DNA of 64,000 nt from CAVPTL01 sp963708725 (GTDB lineage: Bacteria > Actinomycetota > Thermoleophilia > Gaiellales > JAICJC01), in NCBI GenBank assembly GCA_963708725.1, contig CAVPTL010000018.1, positions 62,001 to 126,000 on the forward strand, in the 5' to 3' direction. The notes under the pieces were generated by a model. It had not been told where the DNA came from, made no database searches, and was given only the letters and a program-made list of their open reading frames with translations. Shown piece by piece: positions 30,280 to 39,166 of this stretch; within the stretch, counting starts at the first letter, position 1, and each line of letters begins with the position of its first letter. A program made the position numbers and the translations under genes.

Positions 30280-31350
30280 TTACGGCTCCCTCAACTCGAT
30301 TTCGGTCAGGATATCTGGCCCCACGGGTCGCGACTCCAGCGGCTGTGGAAGCTCAACCGCACGGGTGAACATGCCGGGACCGCCGCCAAGCTCGACGGGC
30401 GCGGTGAATACCAGCATGCGATCGATCAGGTGGGCGTCCAGAAGCGCCGTTGCGAGAGTCGCTCCCCCCTCCACCAGAAGCCACGCGACGTCCCGCTGCC
30501 CCAGCGCGGTCAGCCCGGAGCCGAGCGAATCGACGATCACCCGCTCGACGCCATGTGGCGCCACCGCCGGGATGTCGGTCGCGACCAGGTCAAGGACGGG
30601 CATCTCGGGCGTGGCGCTGCGGGCCAGCTGGGAACCGGCTGGGAGCCGCGCCTGCCGGTCGAACACCACTCTGATCGGCTGGCGTTCGGCCGGCGGCGTC
30701 ACGTCACGGGCTGTCAGATCGGGGTCGTCTGCCAACACGGTGCCGATGCCGACCGCAACCGCTCCGGCCCGGGCCCGGAGCTCGTGCACCAGGCGGCGGC
30801 TCTGCGTCGACGAGATCCAGGTGCGCTCACCCGAGGCCGGAGCGGTGCGGCCATCACGGCTCACGGCGACCTTGTAGGTGACGTGAGGCCGGCCCAGCGT
30901 CACCAGCGTCCGGAACCCGGCATTCTGGCGATGCGCGCGACGTTCGATCTCACCATCGGCCTGATCCACGGCGATGCCGGCTGCCCGGAGCCGAGCCAGC
31001 CCCGACCCGTTGACACGCGGATCGGGGTCGCCGGCCGCGACCACCACCCGGGCGATGCCCGCCGCGATCAGCGCGTCGGTACACGGCGGGGTGCGGCCGT
31101 GATGGGAGCACGGCTCCAGGCCGACATACGCGGTCGCCCCGGCCGCCCGCTCACCCGCCACCGCCAGGGCATTTCGCTCGGCGTGCGGCTCGCCGGGGCG
31201 CACATGCCAGCCCTCGCCCACCACCTCCCCGTCGCGGACAACGACACAGCCCACCATCGGGTTGGGTGCAGCCGTCCGTGCACCCAGCTCGGCGAGCTCG
31301 AGGCAGCGCTCGAGATGCCGCCTGTCGGCGTCGTTCAGGCGATCGCCCAC
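30280..31350 (-). CDS. ribD: Bifunctional pyrimidine deaminase/reductase RibD
   Basis: A 356-residue fusion. The deaminase domain has NPMVGCVVVRDGEVVGEGWH, the zinc motif HAERNAL, and GLEPCSHHGRTPPCTDALI. The reductase domain (about 145-356) has VTYKVAVSRDGRTAPASGER, VGIGTVLADDPDLTARD and WLLVEGGATLATALLDA. It converts the GTP cyclohydrolase product in two steps. The start overlaps the end of rpe by 16 bp. Confidence 0.95.
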   Translation of the reverse strand: MGDRLNDADRRHLERCLELAELGARTAAPNPMVGCVVVRDGEVVGEGWHVRPGEPHAERNALAVAGERAAGATAYVGLEPCSHHGRTPPCTDALIAAGIARVVVAAGDPDPRVNGSGLARLRAAGIAVDQADGEIERRAHRQNAGFRTLVTLGRPHVTYKVAVSRDGRTAPASGERTWISSTQSRRLVHELRARAGAVAVGIGTVLADDPDLTARDVTPPAERQPIRVVFDRQARLPAGSQLARSATPEMPVLDLVATDIPAVAPHGVERVIVDSLGSGLTALGQRDVAWLLVEGGATLATALLDAHLIDRMLVFTAPVELGGGPGMFTRAVELPQPLESRPVGPDILTEIELREP

Positions 31351-32042
31351 GCCGGGGCCTCGGCCGAGGCGAGCAGCGCGGTCAGCTCCGTGAACGCATC
31401 GCCGGGCGACGGCGTGGAAAAGATCCCCGACCCCGAGACCAGAATATTGGCTCCGGCGCGGTAGCAGTCGACGATCGTGGGGCGATGGATGCCTCCGTCG
31501 ACCTCGACCACGACGCCCTCACGTGCCGCCGCCAGCTCGCGCATCCGCGGCAGCCGGTCGAGCGTGGCCGGAATGAACTCCTGCCCACCCCACCCCGGGT
31601 TGACGCTCATGCAGAGAAGCACGTCGGCATACCTGGCGGCCTCCGTGATCGCCTCCACCGGGGTCGCCGGCGACAGGGTCACACCGGCGCGGCAGCCGAG
31701 TTCGGTGATCTCGTGCAGCGTGTGGTGCAGGTGCGGACAGGTCTCGACGTGGACGGTGATGCTGTCTGCCCCGGCCGCGGCGAACTGGCTCAGGTGGCGC
31801 TCGGGCTGCTCGACCATGAGATGGACATCGGCGAAACCACCCCGTTCGTGGATCACGTCTGAGATGTCGGCCAGCATCTTGGGGCCAAAGGTGATCACGG
31901 GCACGAAATGGCCGTCCATCACATCGACATGGATCACCCGCGCTCCGGCATCCAGTACCTCGATCACCTGCTCACGCACCCGGCCGAAGTCCGACGACAG
32001 GATCGAGGGTGCGACCAGGGCATCGGTGGGCCATTCGGACAT
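31335..32042 (-). CDS. rpe: Ribulose-phosphate 3-epimerase
   Basis: A 235-residue TIM-barrel epimerase of the pentose phosphate pathway. APSILSSDFGRVREQV, VIHVDVMDGHFVPVITFGP, DVHLMVEQPERHL, MSVNPGWGGQEFIP and VEVDGGIHRPTIVDCYRAGA are all canonical, including both catalytic aspartates and metal histidines. It heads the riboflavin operon, where ribulose 5-phosphate is also the RibB substrate. TACAGT lies 7 nt before the ATG at 32040-32042; I see no FMN riboswitch in the 71-bp upstream gap. Confidence 0.96.
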   Translation of the reverse strand: MSEWPTDALVAPSILSSDFGRVREQVIEVLDAGARVIHVDVMDGHFVPVITFGPKMLADISDVIHERGGFADVHLMVEQPERHLSQFAAAGADSITVHVETCPHLHHTLHEITELGCRAGVTLSPATPVEAITEAARYADVLLCMSVNPGWGGQEFIPATLDRLPRMRELAAAREGVVVEVDGGIHRPTIVDCYRAGANILVSGSGIFSTPSPGDAFTELTALLASAEAPAWAIA

Positions 32043-32049
32043 CCGGGGA

Positions 32050-32055
32050 ACTGTA
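32050..32055 (-). promoter_or_regulatory. -10 element of the rpe-rib operon, leaderless type
   Basis: TACAGT on the minus strand, 7 nt before the rpe ATG. The spacer TCCCCGG contains no ribosome binding site. The short leader leaves no room for an FMN riboswitch. Confidence 0.5.
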
Positions 32056-32113
32056 ACGGCCTTCGATCTCAACCGTCGTGGCCGGTGGGCGATCACCGGG
32101 ATACGCCCCGTTG

Positions 32114-33919
32114 ATGATCATGTACGCCTTGCCAGCTGTCGTTGTGCTCCTCGCCGCCTCCGCCTTGGGGATCGCGCTGCACCGCCGTGGTTTGCGGGGC
32201 GGCAGCCACGCCGCGCTGGAACCGTTCGAGCAGGTGTTGACCGATGTTCCGCTGCTGTTTGCGCTGGTCGACACCGCAGGCGAGATCGTGTTTGCCAACG
32301 AACGGCTCGCGCAGCTCACGGGCTGGTCGCGGCGCGAACTCCTCGGCCGGCGCTGGGACGCGACCTTCGGCTCGGGGCTGGTCGATGTTCAGCGGCGACT
32401 GGCAACGCTGACCGCCGGGACAGCCCCGCCCGAGGTCGAAAACCTGCTCATCACCCGATCCGGCGATCATCGCGTCGTGTCGTGGAGCGACACCATCACC
32501 ATGGACGCCGGTGGCCAGGTCACCGGCATCGGCCGGATCGGAACCGACATCACGAGTCGCCGAAACGCCGAGGATAGGGTCGCCTACCTCGCGCGCTACG
32601 ACGAGCTGACCGGGCTACCCAACCGCTCGCTCTTCTGTGACTGGGTGGATCTGGCGCTGCAGGAATCGAACCGTTACTCCCGCAGCGTCGCGGCGCTTTT
32701 GATCGATATCGACAACTTCAAGCTCGTCAACGAGAGCTTCGGGCACGCGGCCGCCGACGAGATCCTCAAAGCGTTCTCGCACCGGCTGCGCGATGCCGCG
32801 CTGGGCGCCGAGCTGGTGGCCCGGCATACGGGCGATGAGTTTCTCATCCTGCTCGCTGACACCGACACCCCTGATGGCTCGACCGGAACCCACGATCATC
32901 CTGCCGATGTCGCCCAGATGGCCGAAGCGGTCGCCGGACGGCTGCGGCATTTGCTGAGGATTCCGTTCAAGTGCATGGACGAAGAGGTCTATCTCACGGT
33001 GTCGGTCGGCTCCGCGCTCTATCCCCGTGACGCCGCCACCACCGACGACGTCCTGGCGCAGGCCCGCCTGGCCATCGGCCGTCAGCGCATCCGAGCCGGC
33101 GCGGCCCGCGCCCTGGATGTCGGCCGGCTACCACCACGGCAGGAGATCTCGATGGTGGCCCGGCTTCATCGCGCGATCGAGAGCGAGCAGTTCTTGCTGC
33201 GATACCAGCCGGTGGTCGAGCTCAACACCGGCCGGATTCGCGGCGCAGAGGCGCTGATCCGGTGGCAGCCGCCCGGCGGTGACCTGATTCCGCCCGTGGA
33301 GTTCATCCCGCTGGCCGAGCGCAGCGGCCTGATCGGGCCGATCACGTCGTGGGTGGTCGACCAGGTGTGCCGGCAGCACGTCGCGTGGCGGCAGCGGGGC
33401 ATCGACATCGAGCTTGCGTTCAACCTCCCGGTCACCCTGTGGGAACCGGCCGCCATCCGCAACATGCTGCAGCTGATCCGAAGCCATGGGATCGCACCTC
33501 CCGACCTCCTGATCGAGGTGACGGAGTCCACCGCAATGCGGCAAACGGCCGACAACGAGGCCGTTCTGCGCATGATCGGCTCGGCCGGGCTGCGGCTCGC
33601 GCTGGATGACTTCGGCACCGGCCACTCATCACTTGCGCGGCTCAAGCAGATGCCGGCGACCACGCTCAAGATCGACCGCTCGTTTGTGCGTGACCTTCCC
33701 GAGGACGACGACTCCGCGGCGCTGGTGGTCGCGATCGTCCAGCTCTCGCGTAACCTCGGCATGGAACCCCTCGCCGAGGGCATCGAGACCGAGGAACAGT
33801 GGGCGTTCCTGCGGGATGTCGGCTGCACGCTGGGCCAGGGCTATCTGCTTTCGCAACCGGTTTCGCCCGAGGAGGTCGAGGCACTGTGGTCACGCTCGCG
33901 GCTCGACCGCGCTGCGTAG
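32114..33919 (+). CDS. PAS-GGDEF-EAL cyclic-di-GMP protein with one membrane helix
   Basis: About 600 residues. An N-terminal transmembrane helix (ALPAVVVLLAASALGIAL) is followed by a PAS domain (about 45-155), a GGDEF domain and an EAL domain. The diguanylate cyclase signature reads RHTGDEF, so the first Gly of GGDEF is Thr and activity may be reduced. The EAL domain keeps GAEALIRW, FNLP, EVTES, LALDDFGTGHSSLARLK and AEGIETEEQ, so phosphodiesterase activity is likely. It would tune c-di-GMP in response to a PAS ligand. Start is ATG 32114 or 32120; the choice is uncertain. It ends 9 bp from the convergent fmt gene and is divergent from rpe. Confidence 0.88.
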   Translation: MIMYALPAVVVLLAASALGIALHRRGLRGGSHAALEPFEQVLTDVPLLFALVDTAGEIVFANERLAQLTGWSRRELLGRRWDATFGSGLVDVQRRLATLTAGTAPPEVENLLITRSGDHRVVSWSDTITMDAGGQVTGIGRIGTDITSRRNAEDRVAYLARYDELTGLPNRSLFCDWVDLALQESNRYSRSVAALLIDIDNFKLVNESFGHAAADEILKAFSHRLRDAALGAELVARHTGDEFLILLADTDTPDGSTGTHDHPADVAQMAEAVAGRLRHLLRIPFKCMDEEVYLTVSVGSALYPRDAATTDDVLAQARLAIGRQRIRAGAARALDVGRLPPRQEISMVARLHRAIESEQFLLRYQPVVELNTGRIRGAEALIRWQPPGGDLIPPVEFIPLAERSGLIGPITSWVVDQVCRQHVAWRQRGIDIELAFNLPVTLWEPAAIRNMLQLIRSHGIAPPDLLIEVTESTAMRQTADNEAVLRMIGSAGLRLALDDFGTGHSSLARLKQMPATTLKIDRSFVRDLPEDDDSAALVVAIVQLSRNLGMEPLAEGIETEEQWAFLRDVGCTLGQGYLLSQPVSPEEVEALWSRSRLDRAA

Positions 33920-33928
33920 CCGGTGTCC

Positions 33929-34804
33929 TTACTCGGCCTGCACCGGGGGAGCCTGGAGGCCGCGGAGATAGTCGGCAGCCGCCATCCGGCGCTTGCCCGC
34001 CGGCTGTAGCTCGAGGATCTCGTACTCACCGGCGCCGCAGGCCACGCGCAGTGGTGGGTCAACCCGGCCGGGACGTCCCCCCTCGCCCGCATGTGGACGA
34101 CCGCTCCAGACCAGTACCGGCCGCCCGTCGAGTTCGGTGCGAGCGCCGATATCCGGCGCCAGTGCGCGCACCGTGCGGTCGATCTCGACGCTCGGGCGCG
34201 TCCAGTCGAGCCGCCGGTCAGCGGCGGTGATCTTGGAGGCGTAGGTCACACCAACGCCTTCCTGCGGCGTCGCGGTGGTCTCTCCTCGCAGAGCCGCGGC
34301 CAACAGCGGAACTGCGAGCTCGAGCGCCCGCCGCCGGATGGTTCCCGCGTCGTCCTGGGGACCGACCGCAATCGGCGCGATCCCGTGGATGGGCCCCGCG
34401 TCCAGCTCCTCGGCGATCTCGATCACGCACACGCCGGTGGTGTCGTCGCCGGCCATGATTGCGCGCTCCACGGGAGCTGCGCCCCGCCACCGGGGAAGCA
34501 GCGACGGGTGGATGTTGTAGAGCGGGAATGCGTGCAACAGCGGTGGCCGCACCAGCTGTCCGAAGGCAACCACCGCTCCGGCGTCTGCGGGCGGCGGCGA
34601 CGCACTGGCATCGTCGGTCTGGATCAGCTCGATGCCGAGCTCGCGCGCGCGGCGCGCAACCGGCGGAGGCTGCGGATTTCGGCCGCGACCGGCACGACGG
34701 TCGGGCTGCGAGACGACCCACGCCACATCGATACCCGCGGTCGCCACCAGCAGGTCGAGCGCGTCGGCACCGAACTCCGAGGTGCCGAAGAACGCGACCT
34801 TCAA
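33929..34804 (-). CDS. fmt: Methionyl-tRNA formyltransferase
   Basis: A 291-residue Fmt. VAFFGTSEFGADALDLL opens the Rossmann domain, NIHPSLLPRWRGAAPVERAI carries the catalytic Asn and His and the folate loop, and a C-terminal OB-type domain with RLDWTRPSVEIDRTVRAL follows. It formylates initiator Met-tRNA. The TTG start overlaps the def stop as TTGA, so the deformylase and formyltransferase are coupled. Confidence 0.95.
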   Translation of the reverse strand: MKVAFFGTSEFGADALDLLVATAGIDVAWVVSQPDRRAGRGRNPQPPPVARRARELGIELIQTDDASASPPPADAGAVVAFGQLVRPPLLHAFPLYNIHPSLLPRWRGAAPVERAIMAGDDTTGVCVIEIAEELDAGPIHGIAPIAVGPQDDAGTIRRRALELAVPLLAAALRGETTATPQEGVGVTYASKITAADRRLDWTRPSVEIDRTVRALAPDIGARTELDGRPVLVWSGRPHAGEGGRPGRVDPPLRVACGAGEYEILELQPAGKRRMAAADYLRGLQAPPVQAE

Positions 34805-35379
34805 CTCAACCGGAGCTCGCGCAGAGCCACGCGACGATCGTCCTTGGTCGCGCGGTCGATGATCAGCACTCCATCCAGGTGATCAACCTCGTGCTGGAGA
34901 ATCCGGGCCTCCATGCCCTCGGCCTCGATCCGAAGCGGGGCGCCCTCGATGTCGATGCCGGTCGCGACCAGCCGCACCGAGCGCTCAACGGGGACGAGCA
35001 GATCTCCACCGAGCAGCGACAGGCAGCCCTCGGTATCGGTCTCGGTCTCATCAGACAGCTCCGACAGCTCCGGATTGATCAGCACCACCGGCGTGTCATC
35101 GTCGCGACGGCGGTACACCAGCACGCGCCGCAGCACCCCGATCTGGGGAGCCGCCAGGCCGACGCCGTGAGAGTCGTGCATGATCGTCGACATGCGCTCG
35201 GCCAGACGTCGCACCTCGGGGTCGATGTCGCCGATCGGATTGGCCGGAATTCGCAGCGCCGCGTCGGGATACTGCCGTACCAGGCGGCGGGCAGCGTCGT
35301 GGTGCGCGCGGCGCTCCTCGGCGCTGGGGCCCGATTCGACCTCGCCGTCGATCTGCTCTTGAACCTGTTCTTCAGCCAC
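34801..35379 (-). CDS. def: Peptide deformylase
   Basis: A 192-residue deformylase. The three family motifs are GVGLAAPQIGVLRRVLVY, EGCLSL (metal Cys) and the HEVDH helix (in RILQHEVDHLDGVLIIDRAT, quoted in part) with both metal histidines and catalytic Glu. It removes formyl groups from nascent proteins. An acidic N-terminal stretch of about 20 residues precedes the core. It lies 9 bp after the isochorismatase gene. Confidence 0.95.
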   Translation of the reverse strand: MAEEQVQEQIDGEVESGPSAEERRAHHDAARRLVRQYPDAALRIPANPIGDIDPEVRRLAERMSTIMHDSHGVGLAAPQIGVLRRVLVYRRRDDDTPVVLINPELSELSDETETDTEGCLSLLGGDLLVPVERSVRLVATGIDIEGAPLRIEAEGMEARILQHEVDHLDGVLIIDRATKDDRRVALRELRLS

Positions 35380-35388
35380 GTTTAAAGT

Positions 35389-35934
35389 CTACCGCCGGGC
35401 GATCTCGTCAGCCGCCGCGACCTCGGCATACCCATCCGCCAACGCTGCCACGAACGCGGTGTGGACATCGGCCGCGGGAACCTGGCGGCCCTCGAACTCG
35501 AGCGGCATCGTCGCACACGCATCGTGTGCCAACGCGACCGAGAAACCGAGGTCGACCGCGGCCCGCACGGTGGCGTCCACGCACATGCTCGTCATCATCC
35601 CGCACACAACCAGGTCGGTGACATCGCCGGAGCGCAGATGCTGCTCGAGCGGTGTCTCCAGAAACGCGTTGGGATGCGCCTTTGCAAAAATCTGCTCGCC
35701 GTCTGCGGGGGCAACCCGTTCATTGATCTCGACGCCGGGCGATCCCGGCACCATGAAGGTCGCGTCGGCGGCATCCCACACGTGCTGGATGTGGACGACC
35801 TCGAGCCCCCGCATCCGGAACGATTGCAGCAGAAGGCGAGCCTGGTCGGCGGCCGCCTCGGGGCCTTCCAGCGGGTTTGCTCCGCCGGGAAAGTAGTCAT
35901 TTTGGATATCCACGATCACGAGTGCTTGAGTCAT
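35389..35934 (-). CDS. Cysteine hydrolase of the isochorismatase family
   Basis: A 181-residue alpha/beta hydrolase of the isochorismatase-like type (nicotinamidase and relatives). The triad is visible: Asp in ALVIVDIQNDYF, Lys in IFAKAHPNAF and Cys in TSMCVDATVRAAVDLGF. The cis-peptide VCGMMTS segment is also present. Substrates of this family are amides or enol ethers and cannot be assigned here. It sits between priA and def on the same strand, with gaps of 16 and 9 bp. Confidence 0.85.
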   Translation of the reverse strand: MTQALVIVDIQNDYFPGGANPLEGPEAAADQARLLLQSFRMRGLEVVHIQHVWDAADATFMVPGSPGVEINERVAPADGEQIFAKAHPNAFLETPLEQHLRSGDVTDLVVCGMMTSMCVDATVRAAVDLGFSVALAHDACATMPLEFEGRQVPAADVHTAFVAALADGYAEVAAADEIARR

Positions 35935-35950
35935 GCGGCGGACAATACCG

Positions 35951-37885
35951 TTACAGCAGCGTCTGGGGATCGACGTCCAGCGTGGCGGTTGCCCCAGCCC
36001 GGCGCAGGTCGGCGGAGAGCTGGCGCATCATGTCGCGAAAGACGGCGGCACAGCGGCGGGTCTGGTCGGTCTTGATGAGCGCGTGGGAGCGTTCGCGATC
36101 GCGGATTCGGGGAAGCGGCGCCGGGCCGAGGATGACGTCGCCGTCGAGCTGCGGTCGGGCGGCGGTCAGCAGCGCCTGGAGGGCGCCCACGGCGACCTCG
36201 GCGTCGGGTGCCGTCACGAGCACCCGAACCAGCCGCTTGTACGGCGGGTAGCCGAGCTCTTTTCGACGCTCCAGCTCCCCGGTCAGAAACTCTTCGACCG
36301 CATGCCGAGCCGCCAGGGCGATCGGGCGAAGCTCGGGGTTCCAGGTCTGGACGATCACAGTGCCGGTCGGGTCTCCCGGCCGCCCGGGCCGCCCCGAGAG
36401 CTGCGTGAGCAGCGCGAACGTCCGCTCCTCCGCGCGAAAGTCGGGCATCGCGAGGCCGACATCGGCGTCGAGCACCGCCGCCAGCTGGACTCCGGCCACA
36501 TCGTGACCTTTCGCCACCAGCTGAGTACCGACGAGCACGCCCCGCGATGACTCCGAGAACCGCGCCAATGTCGCCTCCGGCTCTCCCGCCCGGGCGGCGA
36601 TGTCGGCGTCCAGCCGGATCACGTCGAGTCGCGGAAACCGCAGGTTCAGCTCGCGCTCGATCGCCACCGTCCCCGACCCGATCTGGGCGAGGTCGACCGA
36701 GCCGCAGTTGGGACAGGCCCGTGGCCGACGCTCACTGTGCCCGCAGTGATGGCAGCGCAGCTGTGCGCCGTGGAGCGTCAGTGACACGTCGCAGCGCGGG
36801 CACCGCCAGCTGGTCGCACACGAACGGCAGTGCAGTGCCGAGGCCGATCCCCGGCGGTTTTGCAGCAGGATGGCCCGGCCACCGTGATCCTCGATCTTTG
36901 CCAACGCGTCGACCAGCGGGCGAGTGAGCGGATAGCCGCCGTCGCTTCGCAGATCGACGGTCATCACCCGCGGCAGGCCGGCACCGCCGATGCGCGCCGG
37001 CAGCGTCACCCGCCGCGATATTCGCAGCCACGATTCGGGACGCGGGGTCGCACTGCCGAAGATCGCAACCGCACCCTCCAGGCGGGCGCGTTTGACGGCG
37101 ACCCGCCGAGCGTCGTAGCGCGGATCGGCCTCGTGCTTGTAGGACGCGTCGTGCTCCTCGTCGACGACGATCACCCCGAGTCCCGGAGCCGCGGCGAAGA
37201 CCGCCGACCGCGCTCCGACCACCACACGAGCCTCCCCCGCGGCGATCCGGCGGTGCTCGTCGCCCCGTCGTGCGGGCGTGAGGCCGGAGTGCAGAACCGC
37301 GACGGTTGGGCCGAACCGTGCTCGGAAGCGCCGAGCGGTCTGGGGAGTGAGGGCGATCTCGGGCACCAGCACGATGGCGGATCGTCCCAGTGCCAGCGCC
37401 CGCTCGATCACCCGGAGGTACAGCTCGGTTTTGCCCGAGCCGGTCACGCCGTGGACGAGCACCTCTCCACCGCCCGCGTCGAGCACCTCGAGGCACACAC
37501 CGACCGCGGCCTCCTGTTCGCTGGTGAGCGTCACCGGTGCTTGCGGCGGTACTGCGGGAACCGGCTTGAGCGCACGCTTGGCCGGCTTCGGCGGCTGCAC
37601 CAGCGCAAGCGCGCGGGCCGTCGTCGATCCACACTCGGCGGCGATCCACTCGGCCAGATCCACCAGCGCCGGCGCCAGTTGACCCTGGACCGCCTCGATC
37701 GGCTTCAGATCATCATCAGAGCCGTCGGTGACCTCGGCCACCACCGCTGTGACCGACCGCGCCCCGAACTCGACCTGCACCAACGAGCCGCGCCGCAGCT
37801 CGCCGATCAGCTCAGCGGGGACCGCGTAGTCGAAGCTTCGATCGACCGCTCGGGCTGTGACGAGCGGCCAGCAGCGTGCAATCAA
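35951..37885 (-). CDS. priA: Primosomal protein N' (PriA-type helicase)
   Basis: A 644-residue PriA. The 3'-DNA-binding domain (1-110) has SFDYAVPAELIGELRRGSLV. The helicase core has HGVTGSGKTELYLRVI (Walker A), LVPEIALTPQT, VVVGARSAVF, VIVVDEEHDASYKHE and LLQNRRGSA. Eight cysteines in CRSC, CPRC, CHHC and CPNC form the two zinc sites. Some actinobacterial PriA proteins lack helicase activity; Walker A is intact here. The TTG start overlaps the metK stop as TTGA. Confidence 0.94.
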   Translation of the reverse strand: MIARCWPLVTARAVDRSFDYAVPAELIGELRRGSLVQVEFGARSVTAVVAEVTDGSDDDLKPIEAVQGQLAPALVDLAEWIAAECGSTTARALALVQPPKPAKRALKPVPAVPPQAPVTLTSEQEAAVGVCLEVLDAGGGEVLVHGVTGSGKTELYLRVIERALALGRSAIVLVPEIALTPQTARRFRARFGPTVAVLHSGLTPARRGDEHRRIAAGEARVVVGARSAVFAAAPGLGVIVVDEEHDASYKHEADPRYDARRVAVKRARLEGAVAIFGSATPRPESWLRISRRVTLPARIGGAGLPRVMTVDLRSDGGYPLTRPLVDALAKIEDHGGRAILLQNRRGSASALHCRSCATSWRCPRCDVSLTLHGAQLRCHHCGHSERRPRACPNCGSVDLAQIGSGTVAIERELNLRFPRLDVIRLDADIAARAGEPEATLARFSESSRGVLVGTQLVAKGHDVAGVQLAAVLDADVGLAMPDFRAEERTFALLTQLSGRPGRPGDPTGTVIVQTWNPELRPIALAARHAVEEFLTGELERRKELGYPPYKRLVRVLVTAPDAEVAVGALQALLTAARPQLDGDVILGPAPLPRIRDRERSHALIKTDQTRRCAAVFRDMMRQLSADLRRAGATATLDVDPQTLL

Positions 37886-39138
37886 CGCGCAGCGCTGGCG
37901 GGCTCGCTCAGGCCGCAGGCGGCTCGCAGCGCCCCAGCTCGGTCGGTGCGCTCCCAGGTAAACCCATCGCCCTCACGACCAAAATGCCCGTACGACGCGG
38001 TGGCGCGATACACGGGCCGCAGCAGATCGAGATCTCGGATGATCGCCGCCGGTCGCAGATCGAACACCTCGCCGATCGCGCGCTCGATCCGCTCGCGGTC
38101 GACCTGCTCGGTGCCAAACGTCTCGACCGACACCGACACCGGGTGGGCGACACCGATCGCGTAGGCGACCTGCACCTCGACCCGGCCGGCAAGCCCGGCA
38201 GCAACGATGTTCTTGGCCACCCAGCGCATCGCATACGCCGCCGACCGATCGACCTTGGAGGGATCCTTGCCGGAAAACGCCCCGCCGCCGTGACGGGCCG
38301 CCCCGCCATAGGTGTCGACGATGATCTTCCGGCCGGTGAGGCCGGTGTCTCCCATCGGACCGCCGGTCACAAATCGACCGGTGGGATTCACCAGCACGAA
38401 GTCGGGCTCGGTATATCGCTCCGGCGGGCACAGCTCCTCCGACAGTTCCGGGCGCAGCACGTGCTCGGTCACGTCGGTCTTGATCTGCTCCACCGAGATG
38501 TCGGGATCGTGCTGGGTGGAGACCAGCAGGCGTTCGACCTGCACCGGTACGAAACTCCCGCCGATCGAGCGGTAGCGGACGGTGACCTGTGCCTTACCGT
38601 CGGGTCGCAGGTAGCGCAGCGGACCCTGTTTACGGACGGTGGCCAGGCGCCGGGTGATGCGATGGGCCAGCATCAGCGGCAACGGCATCAACTCCGGGGT
38701 CTCGTCGGTCGCGTAGCCGAACATCATGCCCTGGTCGCCGGCGCCCTGGGCATCGACGTCGGCCAGGGCGCGATCGTGCTGCTGCTCGTAGGACGAGTGG
38801 ACACCGCGGAGGATGTCGGAGGACTGCTCGTCCAGCGCCACCACCACCCCGCAGGTGGCGTAGTCGAACCCAAACGACGCATCGGTGTAGCCGATATCCC
38901 GTACGGTTTCGCGGACGAGCCGCGGGATATCCACGTACGCCTCGGTCGTTATCTCACCCGCAACCACCACCAAGCCGGTGGTGATCAGTACCTCGCATGC
39001 GACGTGGGCCGACGGGTCGCGCCGCAGCACCTCGTCGAGCACCCCATCCGAAATCTGGTCGGCGATCTTGTCGGGATGACCTTCGGTCACCGACTCCGAG
39101 GTGAACAGAAACTCGCCGGGTCCCAGGTCTCGATTCAT
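37882..39138 (-). CDS. metK: S-adenosylmethionine synthetase
   Basis: A 418-residue MetK. FTSESVTEGHPDKIADQISD, GAGDQGMMFGYATDETPELM and VDTYGGAARHGGGAFSGKDP are the classic signatures, and the catalytic KVDRSAAYAMRW follows. It makes SAM from ATP and methionine. TACGAT lies exactly 6 nt before the ATG, so metK probably starts a leaderless metK-priA-isochorismatase-def-fmt message. No SAM riboswitch fits in the 28-bp gap from gpsA. Confidence 0.97.
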   Translation of the reverse strand: MNRDLGPGEFLFTSESVTEGHPDKIADQISDGVLDEVLRRDPSAHVACEVLITTGLVVVAGEITTEAYVDIPRLVRETVRDIGYTDASFGFDYATCGVVVALDEQSSDILRGVHSSYEQQHDRALADVDAQGAGDQGMMFGYATDETPELMPLPLMLAHRITRRLATVRKQGPLRYLRPDGKAQVTVRYRSIGGSFVPVQVERLLVSTQHDPDISVEQIKTDVTEHVLRPELSEELCPPERYTEPDFVLVNPTGRFVTGGPMGDTGLTGRKIIVDTYGGAARHGGGAFSGKDPSKVDRSAAYAMRWVAKNIVAAGLAGRVEVQVAYAIGVAHPVSVSVETFGTEQVDRERIERAIGEVFDLRPAAIIRDLDLLRPVYRATASYGHFGREGDGFTWERTDRAGALRAACGLSEPASAAR

Positions 39139-39144
39139 CCCAGA

Positions 39145-39150
39145 ATCGTA
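39145..39150 (-). promoter_or_regulatory. -10 element of metK, leaderless type
   Basis: TACGAT on the minus strand, with TCTGGG (6 nt) between it and the metK ATG. It lies in the only gap of the aroG-to-fmt gene run that is longer than 20 bp. Confidence 0.52.
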
Positions 39151-39166
39151 TCCGAAGTCAGGCCAA

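Noticed and set aside
32043..32113. Possible FMN riboswitch ahead of the riboflavin operon
   Set aside because: The gap is only 71 bp, lacks the conserved RFN sequence blocks and has a -10 hexamer 7 nt from the start codon.
39139..39166. Possible SAM riboswitch ahead of metK
   Set aside because: Only 28 bp separate gpsA and metK and a TACGAT -10 fills part of it.
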